DNA of 32,319 nucleotides from an uncultured Clostridia bacterium (GTDB taxonomy: Bacteria; Bacillota; Clostridia; Oscillospirales; CAG-272), in the NCBI GenBank assembly GCA_937893945.1, contig CALCTA010000031.1, forward strand, positions 1 through 32,319, read 5' to 3'. Numbering within the stretch: the stretch's first letter is position 1; every line of letters starts with the position of its first letter. Shown piece after piece: positions 1 to 6,365 of the stretch. Position numbers and translations under genes: made by a program. The notes beneath the pieces are model-generated. The model was given only the letters and a program-made list of their open reading frames with translations. It was not told the DNA's origin and did not search any database.

Positions 1-428
1 GACATCTGATTGGGCTTCTTGTGAAGCTGATCTCCAAGACCTACCTTATTAAGCGCCTCGGTAGCTCTCGCGCGTCTTTCAGCTTTTGATACTCCCGAGA
101 GTGTGAGCGCAAGCTCTACGTTAGAGAGAACGCTCTGGTGAGGTATGAGATTGTAGCTTTGGAAAACGAAGCCTATCGAGTGATTTCTATAGGTATCCCA
201 GTCGCTGTCCTTGAAGAGCTTTGTTGACTTTCCGTTGATGATAAGGTCTCCGTCTGTGTAGCGGTCAAGACCTCCGACGATATTGAGCATCGTCGTTTTA
301 CCGCAGCCCGAGGGACCGAGGATAGATACGAATTCGTTTTCTCGGAAGCAGAGACTTACGCCGTTGAGCGCGGCTACTGTCGTATCGCCAGTTTGATATG
401 TTTTGACGATATTCTTAAGTTCAAGCAT
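1..428 (-). CDS. ABC transporter ATP-binding protein, MacB/LolD type (partial, 3' end outside window)
   Basis: About 142 N-terminal residues are visible; the gene runs off the left edge. The protein opens MLELKNIVKTYQTGD and has a clear Walker A (GPSGCGKTT) near residues 37-45 and a Q-loop region (FVFQSYNLIPHQSVLSNVELAL) typical of the MacB/LolD/FtsE class, which energises MacB-like permeases for export or lipoprotein and peptide handling rather than sugar import. The signature motif and Walker B lie outside the window, and in Firmicutes this ATPase is often fused to or followed by an FtsX-like permease, which cannot be checked here. The ATG at 428 follows an AGGAAAG ribosome site. Its promoter (505-536) has a long spacer with an inverted repeat, suggesting MerR-type control. 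Class assignment is firm; the substrate is unknown. Confidence 0.88.
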   Translation of the reverse strand, partial: MLELKNIVKTYQTGDTTVAALNGVSLCFRENEFVSILGPSGCGKTTMLNIVGGLDRYTDGDLIINGKSTKLFKDSDWDTYRNHSIGFVFQSYNLIPHQSVLSNVELALTLSGVSKAERRARATEALNKVGLGDQLHKKPNQM

Positions 429-447
429 TTGTTCTTTCCTTTCCGCA

Positions 448-465
448 ATGGGCAACATCGCCCAT
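448..465 (-). promoter_or_regulatory. Small leader hairpin before the MacB-like ABC gene
   Basis: ATGGGC (460-465 on the minus strand) pairs with GCCCAT (448-453) around a 6-nt loop, just upstream of the ribosome site at 431-440. It may tune translation or RNA stability. Only the complementarity is seen. Confidence 0.3.
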
Positions 466-504
466 CTTACAAATATAATAAATACAAAATAAATAACAGT
501 ATAT

Positions 505-536
505 ATTTTAAAACCTTATTTTAAAGTTAAGGTCAA
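505..536 (-). promoter_or_regulatory. Promoter of the MacB-like ABC gene with MerR-type 20-bp spacer and operator
   Basis: Read on the minus strand there is a -35 TTGACC (531-536) and a -10 TAAAAT (505-510) separated by 20 bp. The spacer carries an imperfect palindrome (514-532; outer arms CCTTA/TAAGG around TTTAAA). A palindrome inside an over-long spacer is the hallmark of MerR-family activated promoters, and such promoters often drive ABC transporter genes. No MerR gene is visible in the window, so the regulator is inferred. Confidence 0.55.
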
Positions 537-579
537 GGTTATCATAAGATTGTGTGAACGAATATGAAAAATATGTGAA

Positions 580-610
580 AAAGCATAAGGCTGTATTGGC
601 TACAGCCTTA
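580..610 (-). terminator. Intrinsic terminator after rpe
   Basis: A perfect 10-bp stem (TAAGGCTGTA 586-595 with TACAGCCTTA 601-610) with a 5-nt loop is followed on the minus strand by TGCTTTTTCAC. It lies about 20 nt past the rpe stop and would end the leftward fhs-to-rpe run. Confidence 0.75.
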
Positions 611-632
611 CGTAGTAAAATCTCTTGTGTCA

Positions 633-1304
633 TTATTTGTTGCAGGGATAAAGTCTTTCCTGCTCGCGCATTTGCATAATAGCCTTAGCGGTGTCCTCAG
701 CCTTGAAGATAGACGAGCCCGCGACTATTACGTTAGCTCCTGCACTCGTGAGAAGTCCGAGATTATCAACACCTATGCCGCCGTCAACCTCTATATCGAG
801 ATCATATCCGTTATCCTTGGCATAAGAGCGGAGCGCTCTTACCTTTTCTATAGTGTGGGGGATAAGCTTCTGGCCGCCAAAACCGGGCTCAACCGTCATA
901 ATAAGAGCCATATCTATCTCAGAAAGAAGAGGGAAGAGGACCGAGACGTCAGTGGCAGGCTTTATTGCAACTGCCGCCTTTACTCCAAGTGAGCGAATAT
1001 GGCGAAGCACCGAGACAGGATCGTCGCAGCTCTCGTAATGAATGGTTATGAGATCCGCGCCTGCCTTGACGAAATCCTCGACGTATCTGTCGGGATCTAC
1101 TATCATAAGGTGGACGTCAAAAAACATTTTTGAATCTTTTCTGATCGCGCCTATGACCGACGCTCCAAAGCTTATGTTAGGAACGAAAATTCCGTCCATA
1201 ACGTCAAGGTGCAGATATTCAGCACCTGCTTCCTCAACTTTTTTTACGTCTGCTCCAAGAGCGGCAAAATTCGCGGCAAGGACTGATGGCGAGATGATAA
1301 GCAT
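633..1304 (-). CDS. rpe: Ribulose-phosphate 3-epimerase
   Basis: Interconverts D-ribulose 5-phosphate and D-xylulose 5-phosphate in the cytosolic pentose phosphate pathway. The 223 residues match the usual family length and form a TIM barrel from start to end. Visible family motifs are SPSVLAANFA at the N-terminus, HLDVMDGIFVPN (metal ligands His32 and Asp34, family Asp in VMDG), DVHLMI, MTVEPGFGGQ (phosphate and active-site loop) and EVDGGI with the second catalytic Asp. The ATG at 1304 follows a strong AAAGGAG site. It is the last gene of the leftward run and is followed by an intrinsic terminator. The 200-bp gap to ispF upstream holds an oppositely oriented candidate small RNA gene, so rpe may depend on read-through from ispF or on a weak promoter of its own that I could not define. 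Confidence 0.96.
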   Translation of the reverse strand: MLIISPSVLAANFAALGADVKKVEEAGAEYLHLDVMDGIFVPNISFGASVIGAIRKDSKMFFDVHLMIVDPDRYVEDFVKAGADLITIHYESCDDPVSVLRHIRSLGVKAAVAIKPATDVSVLFPLLSEIDMALIMTVEPGFGGQKLIPHTIEKVRALRSYAKDNGYDLDIEVDGGIGVDNLGLLTSAGANVIVAGSSIFKAEDTAKAIMQMREQERLYPCNK

Positions 1305-1323
1305 ATAAATCTCCTTTTTTGCT

Positions 1324-1353
1324 TTGACATAAAAGTCGTGTTCTTCATAAAAT
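1324..1353 (+). promoter_or_regulatory. Promoter of the candidate small RNA between rpe and ispF
   Basis: A perfect -35 TTGACA (1324-1329), an 18-bp spacer and -10 TAAAAT (1348-1353) point rightward, divergent from rpe and toward the 3' end of ispF. The expected transcription start is near 1360. Confidence 0.65.
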
Positions 1354-1359
1354 AACTAA

Positions 1360-1515
1360 GGAAGGAGCGTGATGCGCACCCTTAGCAGCTGCGAACACTC
1401 TCTGCGGAAAAGACAGTAAAGACAAGGACACAAGGCAAGAAGCATCCGCGAGAGGCATCACTTTTATTTTTCTCAAATTCCCGAGTATCTCGGGAATTTG
1501 AGGCTTTTATTTTGT
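1360..1515 (+). ncRNA. Candidate structured small RNA, convergent with ispF
   Basis: A promoter (1324-1353) and a strong terminator (1472-1515) frame a unit of about 150 nt with no credible open reading frame. Its body can fold: GTGATGC (1369-1375) pairs perfectly with GCATCAC (1455-1461), and inside that CTCTCTGCGG (1398-1407) pairs with CCGCGAGAG (1446-1454) with one bulged U. This leaves a 22-nt asymmetric bulge containing the palindrome GCAGCTGC (1385-1392) and a purine-rich apical loop of about 38 nt. Several GGA triplets are unpaired. It does not show the hallmarks of SRP RNA, tmRNA or RNase P RNA, and I could not fit it to 6S RNA. Function unknown. Its terminator overlaps the ispF stop region, so it would be antisense to the ispF mRNA tail if that mRNA reads on to rpe. 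Confidence 0.5.
1472..1515 (+). terminator. Strong intrinsic terminator of the candidate small RNA
   Basis: A perfect 14-bp stem (1472-1485 with 1489-1502) closes on a 3-nt loop and is followed on the plus strand by a T-rich tract (CTTTTATTTTGTTTTTTC). On the minus strand the stem is followed by A-rich sequence, so it is not a good terminator for ispF. The direction fits a rightward transcript. Confidence 0.75.
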
Positions 1516-1986
1516 TTTTTCTATAAGGCAGACTGCGTGAGCGGCAATTCCCGCGCCCTCGCCCGTAAATCCGAGGCCTTCCTCGGTAGTCGCCTTTATG
1601 CTGATGGCGTCAAGCTCCATATCGAGAGCGTAGGATATCCTCTTGCGCATCTCGGGAATGTAGGGGGCGAGCTTCGGTCTTTGAGCTATTACGGTAGCGT
1701 CTATATTCGACGGGCGAAAGCCATTCGCGCAAAGCTTTGCGCCTACCTTGCGGAGAAGCTCAAGACTGTTCGCTCCGCGATATTGCTCGTCATTGTCGGG
1801 GAACATCTTTCCGATGTCTCCGAGTGCCGCCGCGCCAAGCAGCGAGTCTGCGATGGCGTGGAGAAGGACGTCGGCGTCAGAGTGGCCGAGAAGTCCCTTT
1901 TCGTATGGGATACTAACGCCGCCGAGTATCAGGTCTCGTCCTTCCACAAGCTTGTGAACGTCGTATCCGTGTCCTATTCGTATCAT
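1507..1986 (-). CDS. ispF: 2-C-methyl-D-erythritol 2,4-cyclodiphosphate synthase
   Basis: Converts CDP-methylerythritol 2-phosphate to the cyclic diphosphate MEcPP with release of CMP, step five of the MEP isoprenoid pathway; it acts as a cytosolic homotrimer. At 159 residues it is full length. The metal-binding residues are visible: Asp9 and His11 in GHGYDVH and His43 in HSDADVLLH. ALGDIGKMFPD, DATVIAQRPKL and TTEEGLGFTGEG follow in family order. The start ATG overlaps the ispD stop by one base (TAATG), so translation is likely coupled. Adjacent ispD supplies the upstream step. The two are commonly adjacent or fused in bacteria; here they are separate proteins. Confidence 0.97.
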   Translation of the reverse strand: MIRIGHGYDVHKLVEGRDLILGGVSIPYEKGLLGHSDADVLLHAIADSLLGAAALGDIGKMFPDNDEQYRGANSLELLRKVGAKLCANGFRPSNIDATVIAQRPKLAPYIPEMRKRISYALDMELDAISIKATTEEGLGFTGEGAGIAAHAVCLIEKTK

Positions 1987-2771
1987 TATTCTTCTTCCGT
2001 TCCGTAGTATATTTCGGGGGTGAGCTCCTTGCGGGCATCAAGTATTCCTTTTGCCGCCGCAATATCGTCGTAGGTGGTTATCTTGATGTTCTGCGCGCCG
2101 CATTCAACGAGGCGGATGGGATGCCCTATGAACTCAACGAGGGCGTTGTCATCCGTACCCTCAAATCTCTTTTCAGCAGCTATAACGGCTGCCGCGCGGT
2201 AGAGCTTGGTCTTGAACACCTGAGGTGTCTGCGCAAGCCACACGGTGTTGCGGTCTGCGGTGTTATCCACAAATCCCTTCTTGTCAGCTATTTTGACCGT
2301 GTCGGTCGCTTTGTGAGCCGCGGTAGCCGCCTTGTATTTATAGGCGGAGCGGCAGACAGAGGTTATCTGCTCAGGAGTGATAAGACAACGCGCGCCATCG
2401 GCAATTGCGACGAACTTGGAGCGGTCATCTACAGCCTCAAGTCCGTTCATGACAGACTTCTGGCGTGTATCTCCGCCGACGACTATCTTGGAGAGCTTTG
2501 TGATATTGTGCTTCTTGCAAGCCTTTTCCCAAAAGGGAATCTCATTTTCCTTTGCTACGATGATTATTTCATGGATACACTCGGTGCTCTCATACGCCTT
2601 GAGCGTATGGATAAGCACGGGTACACCGCAAAGCTTAGTCATCTGCTTGGTCTCTGTACCGCCAAAGCGCTCTGAAAGTCCTGCCGCCGCGATTATGGCT
2701 GAGGTGAAATTTTTTGGGTGGGGAGAGCCTGATATTGCTCTGAGAACACCTACTATCTTCTTAATACACAA
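1986..2771 (-). CDS. ispD: 2-C-methyl-D-erythritol 4-phosphate cytidylyltransferase
   Basis: Transfers CMP from CTP to MEP, step three of the MEP pathway. The family core starts at residue 23 (FTSAIIAAAGLSERFGG), with the catalytic Arg35 and Lys42 of the glycine-rich nucleotide loop. GGDTRQKSVMNGL, TDTVK, and the C-terminal TDDNALVE and GAQNIKITTYDDI follow. The best start is TTG at 2771: it lies 8 nt after a strong AAGGAGG, whereas the ATG inside that region sits against the ribosome site and is out of frame. This gives an N-terminal extension of about 20 residues. The usual H-D-(G/A)-x-R-P segment reads ADGARCL (residues 124-130), so the conserved His and Pro are replaced. The stop overlaps the ispF start. 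Identity is secure; the effect of the substitutions is unknown. Confidence 0.94.
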   Translation of the reverse strand: MCIKKIVGVLRAISGSPHPKNFTSAIIAAAGLSERFGGTETKQMTKLCGVPVLIHTLKAYESTECIHEIIIVAKENEIPFWEKACKKHNITKLSKIVVGGDTRQKSVMNGLEAVDDRSKFVAIADGARCLITPEQITSVCRSAYKYKAATAAHKATDTVKIADKKGFVDNTADRNTVWLAQTPQVFKTKLYRAAAVIAAEKRFEGTDDNALVEFIGHPIRLVECGAQNIKITTYDDIAAAKGILDARKELTPEIYYGTEEE

Positions 2772-2832
2772 AATGACATCCTCCTTGGGCGTGTTATGTA
2801 TTACTGCTTGATAGAACCGTAATAAGCGGATA

Positions 2833-3282
2833 TCAGAGCTTTCCTTCCTCGATATCCTTGAGCATAGCTACGCGTGTGATATGGTTGCCACTGTTTGCAT
2901 AGGTGGCGTCAAGGAAAGCGTCAACAAGGTCAAGAGCAAGTCCGATACCTACGACGCGCTGACCGAAGCAGAGCATATTTGCATCGTTATGCTCTCTCGT
3001 GAGCCTTGCCGAGAAGCAATCCGAGCAGCAAGCGGCACGAATGCCGTCGTGCTTGTTTGCGGCGATAGACATACCGATGCCCGTGCCGCAAATGAGAATA
3101 CCAAGCTCAGCCTCTCCCGAAAGTATCTTCTCGCAAGCGGCGGAAGCGTAAACGGGGTAGTGGCAGCTTGCGGTAGAATAGGTTCCTACGTCTATAACGT
3201 CGTGTCCCTTTTCCTTGATATGCGCGATAACCGCGTCTTTGATATCATATCCTGCGTGGTCGCATCCAACAACGATCTTCAT
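2833..3282 (-). CDS. rpiB: Ribose-5-phosphate isomerase B
   Basis: Interconverts ribose 5-phosphate and ribulose 5-phosphate, so it feeds the substrate of Rpe encoded in the same run. The 149 residues match the RpiB/LacAB family. Cys65 in GILICGTGIGMSIAANK (catalytic base) and His98 in TREHNDANML (ring opening) are both present, and CDHAGYDIK starts the fold. The ATG at 3282 follows AAAGGAAA. A 21-nt gap separates it from tsaB upstream and 61 nt from ispD downstream, where nothing notable was seen. An allose-6-phosphate isomerase is possible but less likely in this housekeeping context. Confidence 0.95.
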   Translation of the reverse strand: MKIVVGCDHAGYDIKDAVIAHIKEKGHDVIDVGTYSTASCHYPVYASAACEKILSGEAELGILICGTGIGMSIAANKHDGIRAACCSDCFSARLTREHNDANMLCFGQRVVGIGLALDLVDAFLDATYANSGNHITRVAMLKDIEEGKL

Positions 3283-3303
3283 TATGTATTTTTCCTTTCG
3301 GTA

Positions 3304-4011
3304 TTAGTTTTTATTTTCCTGTTTTTCTCGCTCCGCGCGCTCGCGCTCGGCTTGAGAGGGGCGCAGATAATCAACGCACAGCTCGGCGTCGGTACAGAAG
3401 CTGCCCTCACGGTATTTTCTAAGCGCTACCTCTGCTACCGAAAAGGCAGACTGATGTCTCTGTCGCTCGGGAAGGTAGCGGAGCGTGGTGTTCTTAAAGG
3501 CGCTCTCGGTTACGTCGTAGCCGTCGCCCACGAGAACTACCTCCTCGCCGTATTCCGCGAGTATATCATCAAGCTCGCTTATCGCCATAGCGCTGTCGGG
3601 CATCAGGCGGACAAGACTTTCGCCGTCAGAGCGGAAGAGCGCCGTATATACCTGCGAGCGCCTTGCGTTCATCACGGGGCAGATAAGCCCACGGTGAAAG
3701 CGGAGATTGTTGGCAAGAGCCTCAAGCGTGGATACTCCGACACAAGCCTTTCCTGAGGAAAAGGCGAGTCCCTTGACTGTCGCCACGCCTATCCTCACGC
3801 CCGTGAAAGATCCCGGGCCTGCGGATACCGCAAAGAGATCGATATCCTTTACGCTAAGCGAAAAGAATGAGAGAAGCGACTCTATCATAGGAAGCAGAGT
3901 TTCGCTGTGAGTGTTTTTGTTGTTCAGAGTGTATTCTGCGAGGAGCTTGCCGTCCTCGCACAGAGCCGCCGACGCTACGATAGCCGACGAATCTACTGCA
4001 AGAATTTTCAT
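3304..4011 (-). CDS. tsaB: tRNA threonylcarbamoyladenosine biosynthesis protein TsaB
   Basis: Non-catalytic partner of TsaD in the complex that installs t6A37 on ANN-decoding tRNAs. The protein starts MKILAVDSSA at ATG 4011, 9 nt after AAAGGAC; a longer frame upstream lacks family similarity. HSETLLP (35-41) and AGPGSFTGVRIG (64-75) are the classic TsaB signatures of the ASKHA fold. At 235 residues it is normal length. The C-terminal 15-20 residues are highly charged. tsaE precedes it, as in many Firmicutes, but the usual followers rimI and tsaD are absent and rpiB comes next. Confidence 0.95.
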   Translation of the reverse strand: MKILAVDSSAIVASAALCEDGKLLAEYTLNNKNTHSETLLPMIESLLSFFSLSVKDIDLFAVSAGPGSFTGVRIGVATVKGLAFSSGKACVGVSTLEALANNLRFHRGLICPVMNARRSQVYTALFRSDGESLVRLMPDSAMAISELDDILAEYGEEVVLVGDGYDVTESAFKNTTLRYLPERQRHQSAFSVAEVALRKYREGSFCTDAELCVDYLRPSQAERERAEREKQENKN

Positions 4012-4037
4012 ATTAGTCCTTTCGTAGCCGTAGCGCA

Positions 4038-4499
4038 TCAGGCGTTGGGCTGTAAAAGATGGATAGTTATTCTTCGCCTGTCGGAATGCTCCTCGGGGCA
4101 TTTTTCAATATTTACCGCGATATGACAGTCGGGGAGCGCGAAGGGAATATTCTCGCTCCACTCGGTAAGGCATACGCCGTTTCGGTCAAGATAATCGTAA
4201 AATCCTATCGAATAAAGCTCGTCCTCGTCGCCAATACGGTACATATCAAAGTGAAATACCGAGGTCTTCTCGCCTCTGTACTCATTGACGAGCGCAAATG
4301 TGGGCGATTTTACGCGCGCTTTCGGTGAAAAGACTGAGGTAAAGCCGCGTACGAATGCGGTCTTTCCGACGCCTAAGTCTCCGTAAAGCGCTATAAAGCG
4401 GGGCAGAGAGCTGTCGGCGTCCATTTCTCTTGCGAGTGTCGCGCCAAGCTCCTCTGTCTGCTCGGCTGAATTTGTGATTAAATTTGCGGGAAATGTCAT
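4038..4499 (-). CDS. tsaE: tRNA threonylcarbamoyladenosine biosynthesis ATPase TsaE
   Basis: P-loop ATPase that binds TsaB-TsaD and resets the t6A-forming complex. Visible are Walker A GDLGVGKT (40-47), SPTF (65-68), the HFDMYR segment with Asp85 and LTEWSENI (111 onward), all in family order; 153 residues is typical. The start ATG lies 6 nt after the fhs stop. The only ribosome-site candidate is an AGGA about 15 nt upstream inside fhs, so expression probably depends on coupling with fhs. The 3' end lies 26 nt before the tsaB ATG, with the tsaB ribosome site between them. Confidence 0.96.
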   Translation of the reverse strand: MTFPANLITNSAEQTEELGATLAREMDADSSLPRFIALYGDLGVGKTAFVRGFTSVFSPKARVKSPTFALVNEYRGEKTSVFHFDMYRIGDEDELYSIGFYDYLDRNGVCLTEWSENIPFALPDCHIAVNIEKCPEEHSDRRRITIHLLQPNA

Positions 4500-4505
4500 A
4501 GTTTA

Positions 4506-6179
4506 TCAGAAAAGTCCTGTGATGTTGCCGGCATCGTCAACGTCGATGTTGAATGCGGCAGGCTTCTTGGGAAGTCCGGGCATAGTCATAATAGCACCCG
4601 TAAGGACCACGATAAATTCCGCGCCTGCGGAAAGCTTTACCTCGCGGACGGTGAGCGTAAATCCTGTCGGGCGGCCGAGAAGAGCGGCATCGTCCGAGAG
4701 AGAGTACTGAGTTTTTGCGACGCAGATGGGGAAGCGTGAGTACTTCTCGTCAAGTGCCTCTATCTCGGCGATATTCTTGAGAGCGGCGGCATCGTACTTG
4801 ACCTCTGCCGCGCCATATATCTTTGTTGCGAGCGCGCTTATCTTCTCCTTGATAGAAAGCTCGTCGGCATACATAAACTCAAAATTCTTTTGCTTTTCGC
4901 AAGCGGCTACTACCTTATTTGCAAGGTCAATACCACCGTCTCCGCCCTTTGCGAATACCTCAGAGAGCGCAAAATCCGCACCCTTTTCGGTGCATATCTT
5001 CTCAATATACGCAAGCTCAGCGTCTGTGTCGCTGCCGAAGCGGTTGATGGCAACTACTACGGGTAGGCCGTACTTGCGGAGATTGTCGATGTGTGCTTCA
5101 AGGTTGACAGCACCCTTTGCGAGCGCGTCGAGATTTTCGCCCGAAAGCTCGGTCTTGGGAACGCCGCCGTTATATTTGAGCGCGCGAACCGTAGCAACGA
5201 GGACTACGGCATCGGGAGAAAGACCTGCCTTGCGGCACTTGATGTCAAGGAACTTCTCAGCGCCAAGATCAGCGCCAAAGCCTGCCTCGGTGATGGTGTA
5301 ATCGGCAAGCTTGAGAGCAAGCTTGGTGGCTCTTACCGAGTTACAGCCGTGGGCGATATTCGCAAACGGGCCGCCGTGGATAAGAGCGGGGGTGTTTTCA
5401 AGCGTCTGAACGAGGTTAGGCTTGATAGCGTCCCTAAGGAGCGCCGCCATAGCACCGTTAGCCTGAAGATCGCGGCAATATACGGGAGAGCCGCTGTAGG
5501 TGTAAGCCACGAGGATATTGCCGAGTCTCTCTTTGAGGTCCGAGATAGACTCCGCAAGGCAGAGGATAGCCATTATCTCGCTGGCTACGGTTATCATAAA
5601 CTTGTCCTGCCTCGGAACACCGTCCATCTTAGTACCAAGACCTACGATCACGTTGCGGAGCGCACGGTCATTAGTGTCGGTAACGCGCGCAAAAAGTATC
5701 CTGCGAGGGTCGATAGAAAGCTCGTTGCCCTGCTGAAGATGGTTGTCTATCATAGCCGAGAGGAGATTGTTAGCCGCTGTGATAGCGTGGAAGTCTCCCG
5801 TGAAGTGAAGATTGATGTCCTCCATAGGAACGACCTGAGCGTATCCGCCGCCTGCCGCTCCGCCCTTTATGCCAAAAACGGGTCCCAGAGAGGGCTCACG
5901 GAGCGCTATGATAGCGTTCTTGCCTATCTTACTCATAGCCATACCGAGACCGACCGTCGTGGTGGTCTTTCCCTCGCCTGCGGGGGTGGGATTTATAGCC
6001 GTAACGAGAATAAGCTTTCCGTTCTTTCTTTCGGCGGTTCTCTTAAGAAAAGCGTCATTTATCTTTGCCTTGTATTTTCCATAGAGCTCAAGCTCGTCGT
6101 CCTCGATCCCAAGCCTTGTTGCTATATCGGTTATGGGAAGCATTTTTGCTTCTTGGGCTATCTGTATATCTGTTTTCAT
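4506..6179 (-). CDS. fhs: Formate-tetrahydrofolate ligase
   Basis: ATP-dependent formation of 10-formyl-THF from formate and THF, the entry of formate into one-carbon metabolism and, in acetogens, part of the Wood-Ljungdahl methyl branch. The full 557 residues are present. The P-loop is PTPAGEGKTTTT (64-75), followed by REPSLGPVFGIKGGAAGGGYAQ style loops, HFTGDFHAI and the GGPFANIAHGCNS segment, with a C-terminal AIMTMPGLPK. The ATG at 6179 follows AGGGGGA. It is first in the leftward run, behind the promoter at 6232-6260. The presence of fhs does not by itself show acetogenesis; many fermenters use it for purine and fMet supply. Confidence 0.97.
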   Translation of the reverse strand: MKTDIQIAQEAKMLPITDIATRLGIEDDELELYGKYKAKINDAFLKRTAERKNGKLILVTAINPTPAGEGKTTTTVGLGMAMSKIGKNAIIALREPSLGPVFGIKGGAAGGGYAQVVPMEDINLHFTGDFHAITAANNLLSAMIDNHLQQGNELSIDPRRILFARVTDTNDRALRNVIVGLGTKMDGVPRQDKFMITVASEIMAILCLAESISDLKERLGNILVAYTYSGSPVYCRDLQANGAMAALLRDAIKPNLVQTLENTPALIHGGPFANIAHGCNSVRATKLALKLADYTITEAGFGADLGAEKFLDIKCRKAGLSPDAVVLVATVRALKYNGGVPKTELSGENLDALAKGAVNLEAHIDNLRKYGLPVVVAINRFGSDTDAELAYIEKICTEKGADFALSEVFAKGGDGGIDLANKVVAACEKQKNFEFMYADELSIKEKISALATKIYGAAEVKYDAAALKNIAEIEALDEKYSRFPICVAKTQYSLSDDAALLGRPTGFTLTVREVKLSAGAEFIVVLTGAIMTMPGLPKKPAAFNIDVDDAGNITGLF

Positions 6180-6231
6180 AATATCCCCCTAAAGTTAAGA
6201 AATATATTATAATATCTACTATATCTACAAT

Positions 6232-6260
6232 AGTATAACACGAAATCAAGGTTATGTAAA
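6232..6260 (-). promoter_or_regulatory. fhs operon promoter
   Basis: On the minus strand, -35 TTTACA (6255-6260), 17-bp spacer, -10 TATACT (6232-6237). The leader to the fhs ATG is only about 45 nt, AT-rich, with repeated GATAT/ATATT runs that could form an operator but leave no room for a THF riboswitch. Confidence 0.7.
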
Positions 6261-6301
6261 GGGGAATTCGAAATTTTTGGAGAGCATTTGTAACTTTTTT
6301 G

Positions 6302-6330
6302 TTGACAGAGCCGTGCTTTTGCGATAGAAT
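6302..6330 (+). promoter_or_regulatory. Promoter of the winged-helix regulator gene
   Basis: Perfect -35 TTGACA (6302-6307), 17-bp spacer, -10 TAGAAT (6325-6330). It diverges from the fhs promoter with only about 40 bp between the two -35 elements, so one bound protein could affect both. Confidence 0.75.
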
Positions 6331-6365
6331 TATAGTCGGTAAGAGATTTTTTGAGAGGGGTAAAA

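Noticed and set aside
627..992. Plus-strand frame opposite rpe
   Set aside because: Antisense to a full-length rpe with all catalytic motifs; no ribosome site.
1472..1502. Hairpin as the ispF terminator
   Set aside because: On the minus strand the stem is followed by A-rich rather than U-rich sequence. The T-tract is on the plus side, so it suits the rightward small RNA.
6180..6231. THF riboswitch in the fhs leader
   Set aside because: The predicted leader is only about 45 nt and AT-rich, too short for the riboswitch core, and no conserved segments were seen.
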